From: Adiantum capillus-veneris
Lineage: Eukaryota; Streptophyta; Polypodiopsida; Polypodiales; Pteridaceae
DNA: 64,000 bases
Assembly: GCA_014529385.2 (NCBI GenBank)
Contig: CM043970.1
Coordinates: 46,302,779 to 46,366,778, forward strand
Direction: 5' to 3'
A program made the translations under genes and the position numbers. Positions 1 through 11,470 of the stretch are shown here, piece by piece. Within the stretch, counting starts at the first letter, position 1, and each line of letters starts with the position of its first letter. The notes beneath the pieces were generated by a model. That model was not told the origin of the DNA. It did not search any database and saw nothing but the letters and a program-made list of their open reading frames with translations.

Positions 1-26
1 CACACTTCCAATCAAATCAATGCACA

Positions 27-644
27 ATGGCATCAGCAAACCCTGCCATATCCTTTGATAAAGGTGGAGTTACTCCAAGTCAAAGAGAGGCTTTACAAAG
101 ACATGCAAGTAGAAGGCGCAGATCAAGACCACCCCAAGTGGAGGCTGAGTTGGTTGAACAAGAATCCAAGGTATTTGATTATGTTCACAAAATCACCTAC
201 GGTGCTACAAAAAGATCCCACTTTCTATCTTGTACCAAGAGTAAGGACTTAGCAAGCACATGAGGCCCTAACAAAGAAGCGACCAACCTAGCTGAACTAC
301 CCGAGATTGCCAGCTCCAGAAAAGGGACCACCACAGAGAAATACATGGTGAAAACCCTAATGGGTGCCATGTCATTCTTCAAAAGTCTACAGGATCTGTC
401 ATGTGCGATGCTTTATAAAATCTGCGGAATGCTGCTCACTTGCATCGAAGTGTTTCATGAGCCAGAGCAAACAGGCGCACCGTGGATGTCATTCCTCGAG
501 GGCAATGAAGGTTTATGCTATGATCTCAGTGGTCAACCTTCCAAAGAAGTCCTCTATGGCTTCTACGACCGGTGCATGCTCTTACCATCGCATAATATGT
601 TGGCGTTTGAGGAAGCGTTCTACAGAGGGTTCTTCACTTGGTAA
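27..644 (+). pseudogene. Unrecognised broken reading frame
   Basis: A frame opening at ATG 27 meets TGA at 261-263, then stays open from 264 to 644. A second, overlapping frame at 55-252 looks more protein-like (segment HPKWRLSWLNKNPRYL), which suggests a frameshift near 250. The downstream part (345-644, 99 codons, beginning MVKTLMGAMSFFKSL) is rich in Met, Cys and aromatic residues and has no motif I know. It could be the 3' part of an old transposon gene or a host pseudogene. No splice sites or promoter could be fixed, and the window edge cuts the upstream context. Confidence 0.25.
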
Positions 645-1003
645 ACGAAGATATATGGGCCAGTTATCAGCAACCTGACTTTGAGATTCATCGGCTACTC
701 AACAGTGGAGCTTAAAAACAGAGTTACTATGCAGTTTTTGCAGCTGCCAGATAAAGAAAGAAAGATTAGATATGAAAAGGCTCTGCATGCACTTAACACT
801 AGTTCTGTAATCGGACACTCAAATGTCTTGAGACACCAAAGTGTTCTGTTTTTCTAGCAACTTGTCATAATTATTTTGTGAATCTATAAAAAAGATTCAT
901 AGGTCACATTCGTATCTTAGGTCAACTATGAGGTGAAGAACATAGACAAATTTTACTTTTACCAAAATTAATACCAAATTAAGATTATAATGATAAGTTT
1001 TAA
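645..1003. other. AT-rich DNA, no gene seen
   Basis: Stop-rich in all frames. I see no RNA gene, repeat or terminal structure between the broken ORF and the TIR element that starts at 1004. Confidence 0.5.
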
Positions 1004-2330
1004 CACTAGAATGGTAACAGGACACTTTTATGTCCTTGGACACTTTTGTGTCCTGTTAAGTGACCATTTTTCTTGAATTATTTGAAGAGTATGAAAATGA
1101 ATTTCTAGGTGCTATATATCCACAAATTTGCCTTATGAGCTGAAAAAAACTTAGCTTTTTTTTTTTGAGTATCGATCTCACCATTAACCTTACTCTTGCA
1201 CAACATTTTTGAACCTAAACTATGTGAAAAAACGGGTCCTGTTTTTTTTTTTTTGGCAACTATACCACTCTAAACTTCATGTTTGTGAGGTTTAGATGGC
1301 TAGAGGTTAGGCCTTCATAGTTCTCAACATGTTTTGATGCTTGTAGGGAGAGCTAAGTGTTAAAATTGAAAGTTATGACCAATTTACAAGAATTGCATAA
1401 TCCTGTTTTTTGGCCAAAATTAGCACTTTTATGATTTTTTTGGTGGCTTTCTTGATATCCAAAATCAATTTTGATTGTGTAAGTGTAATGTATAACATAA
1501 AGCTAATCTTCCTTGAGTTTTGGGGGACCTAATATGCTATATAGCATAGTATATGATGATGGTTGAGTTTTTCGATTGCTGAAGAATACGATACATTTTA
1601 GAGTAGCAAGTATAACTTTCTCAATATTGCTAGTTTCTTAGGCAAATTATGTGTATTTTGTAGGTAGTGACCATATCTAATCATAGACTACAAACTTGGC
1701 TAGATATTGAGTAGTTTCTATGGGTTTCTAGAGGTCATAATGCTAAACCCAGTTTTTTCATGTTTGCTGTATTTAGCACTTTATCATTGCCCCCAAGGTT
1801 CCAATTGTAAGAGATCCATTATCCTTTTGACATGCTCCATGGCTCCTTTTGAATCCAGAGGCCCAAAGGGAACTAAGAAAACATGTATATAGTATCTGTA
1901 TTGAGCATGACTATAGAAACTTTGATGATAGGTCCGCAGAATGGCAAAAATGCAACTTTTTTGTACCTATTTTTTTGCCCAAAAAAAAATTAGTGAGGTA
2001 AAAGCAACCATATGTTTTGGTCACCAACCCATTGAAGTTAACGGGGCATTTTATCTCATGTCCTACAAAAATCTCCACTCTTATTTATATGCAATCAATA
2101 GTAAGAAATTATTGTTTTGGGCAAAATGCACTGGTCCATCAACTTTGGAGGCTTGTAGTGACCAAGGGATGAGAAAAATTACAAGTTTCTCATTTTTTCC
2201 ATATGTAGTAGTTATTGAACTATAAGCTCATGAAAGGATTTTTCGAAATGAGTGGATCTACTATGGTTTGGAATTTTTTCCAAAACCCTGAAAGGACACT
2301 TTTATGTCCTGTTAGGTTACCATTCTAGTG
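1004..2330. mobile_element. Non-autonomous TIR element, CACTA-like ends
   Basis: The left end (1004) reads CACTAGAATGGTAAC and the right end (2330, reverse complement) gives the same 15 bases, so the ends form a perfect inverted repeat flanking 1.33 kb. Both ends continue with ACAGGACA, and next to them lie palindromes of the type GGACAC-TTTT-TGTCC. Ends beginning CACTA are the mark of En/Spm elements. The 3-bp flanks are TAA and TTA, not a clean target duplication. The interior is AT-rich and non-coding, so movement would need a transposase from elsewhere. A related right end lies near 35630-35692. Confidence 0.5.
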
Positions 2331-3424
2331 TTAAGATGAAAAATCATAGAAATTTAGTGCAATTTTAACAAAATTTTCATAAATTGGATATAACTTCTCA
2401 TCAAAATAAGATTTTGCATAGATTTCAAGGTGTATGGATAGTAAAAGGCTTAATATAGCAAGAATTTGAGCTTCATAACCTAGTTATCGGACTAGATTTT
2501 TGTTATAATCAAAAGACCAAAATCTTGAAAATGCTGACAAAGAGGAAAATTTTGGTCTTTCAAGGCCTCTTTCATTAACATGATGAGGTTATGGGACAAA
2601 ACCTAAGGTGTATAATTTATCTATAGGTCAATACCCATCAACTAAGCATTTTTCAAGGGTTCGAACTCATGGGCATCCTCTAATTTAACCTCATTTAAAA
2701 ACATTGCTATGAAAAACTAATGAAAGTGTGTATGTAAATCTCCCAATTGTGTCCATATGAGGCATTTTTATACAAATAAGTGAGATGAACGAAAAAAATA
2801 AAAAGTGGACTTTATTTTAAGGCTTATCTTTGATTTAAAAGTGTTCATAATTACAACATGCGCAGTTTTTTGGATATGCCATAAATCACCAAATGTGGCT
2901 TGCATAACCATTAAAAATTATCACCTTATGTGATGGAGTCATAGATCTAGTATATATGCATCATAAGGAATTGTAAATTTAGATGAATTAAATGTTTTTT
3001 GTGATCGTTAATTGAATTTGTGAATGTTGGATATTTGACCCAAGTACTTTCTTTATTTAATTCTAGTCACAAAGGATTTTTTTCTGACATGTCAATTGCA
3101 AAAATATCAAACGCATATATAAATAGTTACCATGGATTATTGCATGCACCCTGCTCATTTTTGTCTTAGGCTAGCGTACGAGTTTTAATGGAACATTGAA
3201 TGTTGTTTTGCATAGGTTCTTTTCATGAGTGTAGTTACTATTGAGGTTATGATCAAAAGTGAGGAATTATAATTTCTATGAGTACTTTGAATAACATTTT
3301 ATAAGTTTACACAATCATTTCTTGAGATGTGCTCTAGATTTCATGTACCATTTTATTTAAATTCACAAAAAAAGGACACTAAAGTGTCCTTTTTGGTACT
3401 CGCCATAAAGCTGTGTCAAGGGAC
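2331..3424. other. AT-rich DNA, no gene seen
   Basis: No coding frame of note. It contains a perfect 16-bp palindrome, GGACACTAAAGTGTCC (3375-3390), of the same type as the palindromes beside the TIRs at 1.02 and 2.29 kb. Confidence 0.45.
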
Positions 3425-3840
3425 GACACAGGCGAGGGGGGGGGGGGCATGTTAGCAACAAGCTAACTTGGATACCATTTTTCGGAGATCTCATTATAAA
3501 AACACTTAATATTTTGAAAAATTGGGAATATTGTAACTCCTATTTTTTGGATAAACCTTGTAATGATAAGCCGCGGCTACAAGCTTCCAGATTGTATCAA
3601 CCTGTCATTATCCATCTTTAGTTAGAGCTCCCAAATTATTATTTTTGACCACCAAAAACCTTGGCTAAGGTATAAAAGCCAACTTTTGTAATTTATTTGT
3701 AAGTTTTGGATAATGAATACACAACGTGAGCTAACAACACTCACTTCTCTCCTTCTCGCGCTTCCTACTTCCTCCCCGGTTGTCACATTCCAGTCGTGTT
3801 TGTTGCATTGCAACCGTAGGTAAGAGCTCTACGCATTGAC
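3425..3840 (+). mobile_element. PPT plus LTR-like segment
   Basis: A purine run (GACACAGGCGAGGGGGG, about 3425-3447) is followed at once by TGTTAGCAACAAGC, the arrangement of a polypurine tract and the start of a 3' LTR. Inside lie a TATA-like GGTATAAAAGCC (3678) and, about 30 bp on, GATAATGAATACAC, as in short LTRs. The end is uncertain, perhaps CTCTACGCA near 3835. No partner LTR or internal coding region lies upstream, so this is a solo or remnant LTR. The class (Copia or other) cannot be assigned. Confidence 0.4.
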
Positions 3841-4297
3841 ATAAGTACTTCACAGTATTTTGAAGCTTTTTCCATTGTCGACCCACGGCCTAATTTCATC
3901 ATAAGTAGGAATTCAAGCTTCTAAATCAAAAACTAAGTATAGGTGGGGTATTGGGGCATCATTGCTAAGCATTTAGATGCATTCTGGGTCGAAAATGACT
4001 AGGTCAAAAATCCACTGCTGTTAATAGTCTCAATTTTGGCACTTGACCTAAAGTGGATTTGAGACCATAAGCATGTGTTCTTAGGTCTTATAAACATGTC
4101 CTAGAAGTTTCGTTACGTTTGGATGTCATTTGATGCTGTAAAGGATGTGATTTGTTTGCCAATGAGCGATTGGCTTTTGGTGATTTCAGTCACTTGACTG
4201 TAGCTTGAGCTTTTGTTGTTTTCCAAGAGATTGACAACATATGTAGCCTCTATGCACTAGTCGAGTCAGCTTCGTCCCATGGATTGACAATTTAATC
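3841..4297. other. No feature recognised
   Basis: Stop-rich DNA between the LTR-like segment and the truncated chromovirus. It may be host DNA or an unmatched LTR; nothing decides. Confidence 0.4.
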
Positions 4298-4756
4298 ATG
4301 TGCAATAAGATAGGAGTGAGGTTAGACACCCGTCTCACATATGATATAATCATCTATTGTAATTCATTAGACGAACACAAGCAACACCTCCAGGTAATAT
4401 TTCAAGTTTTACGAGAGAATAAACTTTATATTAATCAAAAGAAAAGTGAATTTTTCTTACAAGAGATTCAGTATTTAGGTCACATTATCTCTCAAGATGG
4501 CATCCAAATGGATCCATCAAAGTTAGAGGTAATAAAAGGATGGCCTAATCCAAGGAATCTACATGAACTACGAAGCTTTATAGGTATGTGTGCATACTAT
4601 AGATGCTACATAGAAAAGTCCTCACAAATCACTGGACCATTACATGACCTAATGAAGAAAAATGTTAGGTATATATGGTCCACCAAGGAGAACAATGCTT
4701 TCAAAAATCTTGAAAAGTTTATCTCTCAACCTGTTCTTACACTGCCAGATCTCTAA
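4298..4756 (+). pseudogene. Chromovirus RT C-terminal part (broken)
   Basis: The frame encodes the thumb and connection end of a gypsy reverse transcriptase: IYCNSLDEHKQHLQVIFQVL, then YLGHIISQDGIQMDPSKLEV, then LRSFIGMCAYYRCYI and a LPDL end that leads into RNase H. The catalytic YxDD box is degraded, reading TYDIIIY where families have YLDDIIVY, and nothing upstream of it survives. The first Met is not a true start; the frame simply opens after the truncation. A TAA ends it at 4754-4756, before the RNase H region. Confidence 0.8.
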
Positions 4757-5586
4757 AGGCCATTTGAGGTCCAATGCGAAGTTTGTGGTGATTGTCTTGG
4801 AGCTATTTTGCTTCAAGAAGGGCACGCCATAGCCTAATAAAGTCGAAGGCTCGACCTTGTTGAGAAAGCTCTAGGGATATAAGAGAAGGAACTCTTAGCA
4901 ATTCTAGATGCTCTAGACTCGTGGAAGCACTATTTATTGGGGACTCCTTTCATTCTGCAATGGATCACCAAAGCCTTAAGTACTTCATGAAACAGACCAA
5001 TCTCTCCGACAAACAAATGAGGTGGGAAAATTTACTTTTGCAATTTCATTTTCATATTGCTCACATTGCTGGCAAGCATAATCAAGTGGCCGATGCACTC
5101 TCAAGACGACCGAGAGTGAATGCGGTATACATAGCAACTCACAATGATCTATCTTCTATGATAGATGAGTACGCTATTGATCCCAATTTTAGAGATGTGA
5201 TTTCAGCCCTTGCACTAGGAAATAAGGAAGAACCATTTACCCTACAATATGGTTATCTTCTCTATGGCAACAGACTGTGTGTTACTAACTCACTATGTGA
5301 GAAAGTAATGTATGAATATCATGCTCCTCCTTATGCGGGGCATAGAGGGATTCAGTCTACCCTAAAACGGATAGAAACCTACTTCTATTGGCCGGCCATG
5401 AAAGCAAACATACAAGAGTATGTTTCAAAATATGTGGTATGCCAAAAGACGAAGTATGATAGAGGAAGCAACCTGGATTGCTTCAAACTTTGCCAATTCC
5501 TAATTCACCATGGGAGAGCATATCCATGGATTTTATCTTTGGATTGCCCAATTCTATCCATGGGAATAGAGGAATATGGACGATAG
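4757..5586 (+). pseudogene. Chromovirus RNase H and integrase zinc finger (broken)
   Basis: After two adjacent stops near 4836, RNase H remains readable: MDHQSLKYFMKQTNLSDKQM, then HIAGKHNQVADALSRRP at the domain end. The integrase N-terminal zinc finger follows: YHAPPYAGHRGIQSTLKRIE supplies the two His, but the Cys pair reads SKYVVCQKTK, so the first Cys is Tyr and zinc binding should fail. The ORF then drifts out of frame with the integrase core, which continues in the frame starting near 5478. In the live family these domains act on the RNA-DNA hybrid and on integration. Confidence 0.8.
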
Positions 5587-6182
5587 TAGATAGGACTAGC
5601 AAACGAGCACATTTCATACCTATCAAAACACTATTTAGGCCCATCAAATGGCAACCCTCTTTACATCACAAATCTTCAAGTACCATGGCTTTCCAATGTC
5701 CATAGTGTCGGATAGAGATCCTAGAATGACCAGTAATTTTTGAAAGGGTCTCTTTGAGAATTTAGGTACAAGGCTAAACTTCTCTTTGGCCTATCACCTG
5801 CAAACGGATGGCCAAAGTGAAACATCTAACCTAGCAATTCTTGATCTACTAAAAGCTTATGTCACAGAAGTAGATCAAAAGTCCCAATGCGAGAAGTACT
5901 TAACTTTAGGTGGAGTATGCTTGCAATAACACTGTACATACTTCCACGGGAAAAGCACCTTTTGAGGTGATAGAGGGAAGATCAAAAAGTCCCCTCGTAC
6001 TCAAGGTACATGGCAAGATCTTTGTTGCTACAGATGAATATAGCCGAGACTTGCAAGAATCTTTCCAAAAGATTAAGGATTCTATATTCATCTCTCAGCA
6101 AAGGCAAAAGGCTGCTGCTGATAAGCACAGAAGAGCTCTAGCCTTTAAACAAAATGATTGGGTCTTCCCAAGGCTCAATTAA
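5478..6182 (+). pseudogene. Chromovirus integrase core (broken)
   Basis: The integrase core is spread over three frames. The first catalytic Asp is in [13 protein letters not shown], the second in IVSDRDPRM (near 5708) and the Glu in TDGQSETSNL (near 5815). The following MEYACNNTVHTSTGKAPFEV matches the conserved stretch after the core in gypsy integrases (YNTSVHSSTGKSPFE type). All three catalytic residues persist, but frameshifts near 5700 and 5905 and a stop near 5740 prevent a product. The tail SQQRQKAAADKHRR is the usual basic linker before the C-terminal domain. Confidence 0.8.
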
Positions 6183-6600
6183 GGCACACAACGAGCAAGC
6201 ATCATATAGGACACCAAAAGTACTATGCTAAGTTAGCAAAAAGGTACTATGGTCCCTTTTAGATTCTTAATCCAATCAATGATATGACCTATCAACTCAA
6301 GTTGCCTAACCATTGGCTCATACACAACGCTTTACATGTGAGCCTACTAAAGCCTTACAAAGGAGAGCCACCTCAAGAAGCAACCATTGAAGATCCACCA
6401 AAGATCGAGGACCAAGAAGAGGTGTTGCAGCCAGAGTCCATTCTCTGACATGAAGACAAGGTATTGAGAGGCGGTAAGACTATCTGATGATATCTTATCA
6501 AGTTTAAAAATTAGCCTTTTGAAGATGCTAGATGGATACAAGGAATATAAAAAAAGGATAACCTAAACCTTGTCAATGCTTACAATGATTCCCTAGAGTA
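6183..6600 (+). pseudogene. Integrase C-terminal and chromodomain relic
   Basis: Read through several stops, the frame gives PINDMTYQLKLPNHWLIHNA and HVSLLKPYKGEPP (integrase C-terminal GPY/F region), then EVLQPESIL, a YLIKFKN block and PFEDARWIQG. The last three match the chromodomain of chromovirus integrases, which in live elements binds modified histone tails and steers insertion. At least five in-frame stops lie in the domain. Confidence 0.7.
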
Positions 6601-6909
6601 AGCGAATGTAAACACGTATAAATGAACAAAGTTTCTCTCTTATAAGACTCTGTTTTCTTTATTGTGCACAAATGTTAATAAGCATGCATGCTTAGGATCA
6701 TGTTTGTGGAGACAAAATCTCTCCAACACCAAGTAGAGTTTGTCACTCTACTATGGAAGATTGATACAGGCTAATTTGTAGACATGCTTGTGGAAGCTAA
6801 GGATCTCAAGCACCAAATGGACTAGTCATTCATTCTAGAACAGTGTTGTAGGTTAAAATAGGGATCCTCTACCCGCTAGCAAACAGATTAATGACTAGGA
6901 TTTATCTTC

Positions 6910-7797
6910 TCTACCTCATAGTCGAGGACGACTATGATTTCAAGAGAGACGTGATGTCATAAAAACTAATATCTAATTCTCCCAAATGATTTTCTCATGT
7001 TAAACTGATCATTTAATATTGAGAAGTACGAGGGGAGTAAAAGCTAGAATAATGGTAAGCTACCGACTGGTCTCAGCAGGTATCCAAAGGAGGGAAAATA
7101 GGGATCCAAAGGGGGACAATCTACAAAAGAACAATGTGCACCAATGGAGCTTAAAAGGACCTAAGGTTCAACTCCATTAAGACTTCCATAGGCTAAGGTT
7201 CCTAAATTTAATTCAATTGTCCAATGGCCAGTGGGGGAGAATAGGATGGTTATGGGAAGACTAAAAAGCCTTCCCACATTGTAGGAATGAGGGGGCAAGC
7301 CCTAATGATAGGGGATGAGAGAGAAACACACATACACTCCCAAGATCTCCCCAAAGGGAAGAATGGACACATGGTAGGCTCCTAGGCCAAGTGCCCCCAA
7401 TTTCCCCTCAAATCCTTGGATAGCCATAGAGGTGGACCAATGAGAATAAGGCTAGAATAAAATTAGTCTAATTAGTTTAAAAATTCTTGATAAAAGAATC
7501 AATAAAAATTAAGCTCTCTAGACAGACTACCAAGGGGTCTAATGAACATCCAGCATCCTAATGGCTTGCTTGATTCCTATTGGTCAGAAGACTAAACAAT
7601 CCAATGAGAGTTTAAATAAATCATTTATTTACCTAAAGCTCTCACAAAAGGGGAAAGGGAGACATATGTCACAAGGCTATCAATTATGCTTCTAATTTGT
7701 GACTAGCTAAGCTTTGCAGGAGCCTATGGGAAGCTAGCAAGAGCAAAAAGCAATTGGGTTCGACCAAGTAGAGAGAGAGTTGGCATTTTTAGTCTCA
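6910..7797 (+). mobile_element. Candidate 3' LTR of the chromovirus
   Basis: The stretch TCGAGGACGACTATGATTTC followed by AAGAGAGACG (about 6913-6942) resembles the GAGGACGA...CAAG polypurine region that precedes chromovirus 3' LTRs, and TGATGTCATAAAAAC follows as a plausible LTR start (about 6951). The region to 7797 is non-coding. Its far end is lost where an integrase fragment begins on the other strand. No second copy lies in the window, so the limits are inferred. The 300 bp before it (6600-6910) show nothing recognisable. Confidence 0.4.
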
Positions 7798-8448
7798 CTA
7801 CAGAAGATCACCCTTTTCAATTCCCTTATACTTCACACATTCATTAGCCTTTATCTGAGATTTTGTAGATACTTCCTCATAGTATCTTATCCAATAACCT
7901 TTTCTTCCAAGTATCTTTTTCCTCTTCATCTCCCAATGGCAACAATTTGAGTGCGGGAATTTCCACTTCAATTGGCAATAACACTTCTTTGCCATAGACC
8001 AAGTGGTAAGGAGAAAACCATGTGCTTATTTTGATAGTAGTTCTGTAGGCCCATAATGCACAAGGCAACTTTGAATCCCAAGTTTTCCCGTGTGACTAAG
8101 TCATTTTTGTCAAGATTTTCACCAACTCTATATTGAAACTCTCATTGAGACCATTGCATTGTGGATAATAAGGAGAATTGTACATGTGCTGTATATTGAG
8201 CTTTTTGTATAGGAAATCAAACAGCTTTCCTCTAAATCCTGGTCCTCTATCAGAAAGTAGTTCTATTGTCACACAAATTTGCAACATATATGCTCATATA
8301 CAAACTTTTCCATTTCTTTACTAGTAATCTGTTTGACAATTTTGGCTTTTGCCCAACGTGACAAATAATCTACTATTGTCAAGATGTAAGCATTCCTTTT
8401 ACTAGTCATGGATAAGGGTCCAATAGCATCAAGACCCCATTTTTCAAA
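7798..8448 (-). pseudogene. Integrase fragment of a Tat-type gypsy element
   Basis: On the minus strand, three overlapping frames give an integrase core: EKWGLDAIGPLSMTSKR with Asp 1, TIVDYLSRWAKAK, ELLSDRGPGFRGKLF with Asp 2, PQCNGLNESFN with the Glu, then ALWAYRTTIKISTWFSPYHL. The post-core linker SQIKANECVKYKGIEKGD is nearly the same as SQIKANECVKDKGIERV in the neighbouring element (9410-9490), so both belong to one family. Frameshifts separate the three catalytic residues. The fragment ends abruptly at 7798 and joins LTR sequence at 8449, so it is a rearranged piece of another copy. Confidence 0.8.
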
Positions 8449-9071
8449 CACCCTTAATGGCACCCCATCCTCTCCTTATACCCCCCACTTTCTCTTTCCC
8501 TCTTCTCATGTGGGATATCCCACTGCCACATGGCACATTCCTCCCACTCTTCCCCAAGTCCCTTCTCTGCCACAGAAAATTTCCACCTGACCCCTTCTCA
8601 GGACCAACTCCCCGGGAGCATAGTGCACTGCTCCGGCCACCAAATCCGACATCGTAAAGCACGGCTCAAAGCCCATTACCTCGGCTATCTCTAGAAAGTT
8701 AAAATCTCATCATTTATAATTTTAGATCATCAAGTTGTCCTAGTTTCCTTCGTCATGTGCATCCGCAACCATTTTCTAAGTCGAGACCACCCACTTCGGA
8801 CGCACATAGCTCATGATGTACAAGTCTGATTCACAAGCTATAAACCATGACTCAAAATACTTCTTGAAAACCATGTTTTGGGAACTCAAACAAACCAAAA
8901 CACTAGTACCCAAGCTCGGAAAAACCAAACCTTTGCACATGAATTTTTACATGGTCACTCCGTAGACTCGAAGCACTATGTACACATATATACATGAGGC
9001 TAATTAGCAAGATTTTTGGCATGACCAAATGACTTTGTGCTCATCTAAAAAATTCTTGACATAGATTGCCA
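8449..9071 (-). repeat. Truncated 3' LTR of Tat-type element
   Basis: About 620 bp matches 16228-16847 almost throughout, for example in AACTCCCCGGGAGCATAGTG and TGCTCCGGCCACCAAAT. The inner end lies beside a polypurine tract. The outer end stops where the two copies share ACACCCTTAATGG and the integrase fragment begins, so about 640 bp of LTR is lost. Confidence 0.8.
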
Positions 9072-9086
9072 ACCCCCCTACCCTGC
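9072..9086 (-). other. Polypurine tract of Tat-type element
   Basis: Minus-strand GCAGGGTAGGGGGGTT lies directly before the 3' LTR, the place where plus-strand DNA synthesis is primed in LTR elements. Confidence 0.7.
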
Positions 9087-9090
9087 TTGA

Positions 9091-9560
9091 TCATTCATGA
9101 CAAGCAGAGGTTTCTAGGGTGAACAACTGATGTAGCTCATTCCCATGAACCTCATTCACATTCTCAAATGTGTTGACACTATCTTCCTCCATTGATAGCA
9201 TCTCCTCTGTCACAATTGTTATCAAACATGCCATATATTTCCTCAATCTATAACCATTAACATAGTACTTATGTTGTGCACCATCTAAATTTTCCAACTG
9301 ATATGTGCCATTGTCAAACTTGTTCACAACAGTAAAATGACCTTCCCATTTGATTTGAAACATTTTCTGGAAAGTAATGTCCAAATTACTATTGTTTTGC
9401 AACACAAGATCACCCTTTCAATTCCCTTATCCTTCACACATTCATTAGCCTTTATCTGAGATTTCTTAGATACTTCCTCATAGTAGCTTAAAGCCAAAAC
9501 TCTGTCCAATTGCAAACATTGTAAAGCCAATAATCTTTTCTGCCAAGTATAAAGGGACAT
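9091..9560 (-). pseudogene. Integrase C-terminal region of Tat-type element
   Basis: Minus-strand frames give SYYEEVSKKSQIKANECVKD, then FQIKWEGHFTVVNKFDNGTY, then QLENLDGAQHKYYVNGYRLR, the GPY/F-like block of gypsy integrases (W-G-P-F...G-x-Y-x-L), ending in an acidic tail. The two pieces sit in different frames around 9400. No DDE core lies upstream: the preceding sequence belongs to the second RNase H (9561-10001), so an internal deletion removed the catalytic core. Confidence 0.75.
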
Positions 9561-10001
9561 TTTCCTTCAACACAAACACACAAGTGATCATTTCTTGGGC
9601 AGCATCATGAGCTTCTTCATTTTGAGACCTTTCAATATGATGCAAACTCCATGCTTAAAACTTTTTGAGTAACGGTTTCACCTTGAAGCATAAATTTTTC
9701 AGTTTAGGATTCTTATGCTTCCATACTCCCAATACTTGCTTCACAACCAGCAAGGCATCTCTTTTGATCTATAGGCGTCTAATTCCCAACTGTAAATAGA
9801 TGTGCAAGCCACCTTCAAGAGCCATATACTCTACTTCATTGCTACTTTTTGTATCAAGTTTTAACCCTTGTTTCCTTACAAGTTTTCCTTATGCATCATA
9901 AATGACAATTCCTCCTGAAGCAGCATCATGACTTCTTCGATAGGAGCCATTAGAATATAAGAGTGAGGCATTAGATATGGCAAGAGTCTTGAATTCCTTC
10001 T
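9561..10001 (-). pseudogene. Second RNase H of Tat-type element
   Basis: On the minus strand the frame runs EFKTLAISNASLLYSNGSYR, then AASGGIVIYDA, a stop, then SSNEVEYMALEGGLHIYLQL and, nearer 9600, SQNEEAHDAAQ. This is the extra RNase H typical of Tat elements (pattern YFDGS...GAG...N-x-AEY-x-AL). The first catalytic Asp of the YFDGS box is Asn here (YSNGS); the Glu of NEVEY is kept. Its start was separated from upstream pol by the nested LTR element, whose 5-bp duplication joins the two parts cleanly. Confidence 0.75.
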
Positions 10002-10067
10002 TGATAGGTGGGCTGGCTATGGCGGGTGCCAATGAAGTGCCATGACAATATGCAGGGCGTAGAGAGA

Positions 10068-10139
<72 letters not shown>

Positions 10140-10299
10140 ACATAGCAGAATGAAAATAATACGTTATTGATTACTTATGTGAAGCTCTACATATATAGGA
10201 GGCACACTTGCCATGCAAAACTTACCTTAATTGAGTCTTTACCTGCATGCCTGTAAGAGGTGTTTCCCACGGGTACCAAAAAAGGGCTTGAACTCAACA
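10002..10299 (-). repeat. 3' LTR of small LTR element
   Basis: 298 bp. It carries about 66 bp of GA repeat (about 10070-10135), which is much shorter in the partner LTR. Ends TG...CA. The TATA-like TACATATATAGG lies near 10188. Confidence 0.85.
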
Positions 10300-11063
10300 A
10301 TCCCCCCTCAAGCTCGAACTAGACATACCCTCTCATGATACCTCGAGTTTTTGGTGTACTCGCCAACTATGAGTTTTAGGTTCTCTCACATCCAAGGATT
10401 TTTGGTGTATCCATAACCTGGTGTTATGATAGTAGAACCCCCCCTTGACCAGATAGTGTGTAGGCCAAATATTTAGCTACCAAAAAATGGAGTTTTTGGT
10501 TCACTGCCAAACCTTGGATTTAAGGTGTACCCACTAACCTCATGAAAGTGCAACAAAAATGGGATGAGAACAAATATGTTTGGGAGGTCTTACCACTTGA
10601 TTGTCGTGGCAGTGTCTATAACTCGTACAATTGTTGGCATGACAATAGTTGACAATTTATAGGCTAAAATAAGGCTTTGACTGAAAAAGATAATTTTGTG
10701 GACAAAAGACAAAGCATAAGTTTATAACACTTAACAAGAAAAACAATTTTTCATTTTGTATATGGTGTATCAAGTGCTCTGAGAAAATCGTTGAATGAGC
10801 TGTCATGGCATTGATGCTATCTTTCATGCAATTGGATGCTCGCCTTATACAAGGATGATCTCTTGTGTCGATAGTACTTTGAATGAGAGTGTCGGCTTCG
10901 ACAAGTGTCCTTGAAATTAGGATAGGTTCCATTCTCAAGATATCAAATTGAGAATTCTTTTAAGCTCCAGAAATCTCTTACCAATGATCACACAGCTTTT
11001 GAGATGCTTGAAGATCTTGTGAAGCACCAACTTTGGGTACTAGAGAAAACTGCCCACAATTGC

Positions 11064-11470
11064 AGCGTTTTGAAAGAGCTATCCAAAATTGTGCCGTCTT
11101 CACCACCTTGGCCAATTTGCACTGCATAGCTAGTAGTGTTTTGAAAGGCTTGCTAACAAGCAAAATCGCCTAGCACGTAGGAAACGCCAACTCAAGTTAC
11201 ACGCTTTGTGTGCATTTTGAAAGGCCAGCAAAAAACATGCACCACTTGTAGCCAAAACCACCCGCCTAGAAGGTAACCACACCTTGCCAAACACTAGCTC
11301 CTCCACAGCATTTTGAGAGGTTGTATCTACAGTGTTGCCTATATCCTCACCCTGTGTTGAGCTGCAACGCCAAACTGACACCACTGCCTAGGCTTGCTGC
11401 TTCGTTTTGAGACGTTGTGACTGTGTAGTGGGTTGTGACTACATACCAAACCGGTAGCATCTTGAGATGC
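11064..11470 (-). repeat. Degenerate internal repeats of small LTR element
   Basis: The core TTTTGARAGGCTTG recurs at about 10996, 11065, 11138, 11213, 11309, 11404 and 11459, with spacings of roughly 55-100 bp (examples GCGTTTTGAAAGAGC, GTGTTTTGAAAGGCT, GCATTTTGAGAGGTT). The surrounding bases are GC-richer than the rest of the element. No coding sense is evident; the array may be structural RNA or a decayed minisatellite. Confidence 0.5.

Larger units (their letters stand above)
4298..7797 (+). mobile_element. 5'-truncated Ty3/gypsy chromovirus
   Basis: The remnant holds, in order, the end of a reverse transcriptase, RNase H, integrase (zinc finger and DDE core), a chromodomain-like tail, a candidate PPT and a candidate 3' LTR. 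This is the Ty3/gypsy order, and the chromodomain places it among chromoviruses. The copy is cut at RT motif C, so gag, protease and most of RT are missing, with no 5' LTR in the window. Many stops and frameshifts show it is long dead. It abuts an integrase fragment of another family on the opposite strand at 7798. Confidence 0.8.

Noticed and set aside
9889-10143. ORF joining Ser/Leu repeats to RNase H sequence
   Set aside because: It crosses the border of the nested LTR element at 10002, so it is a chance fusion.
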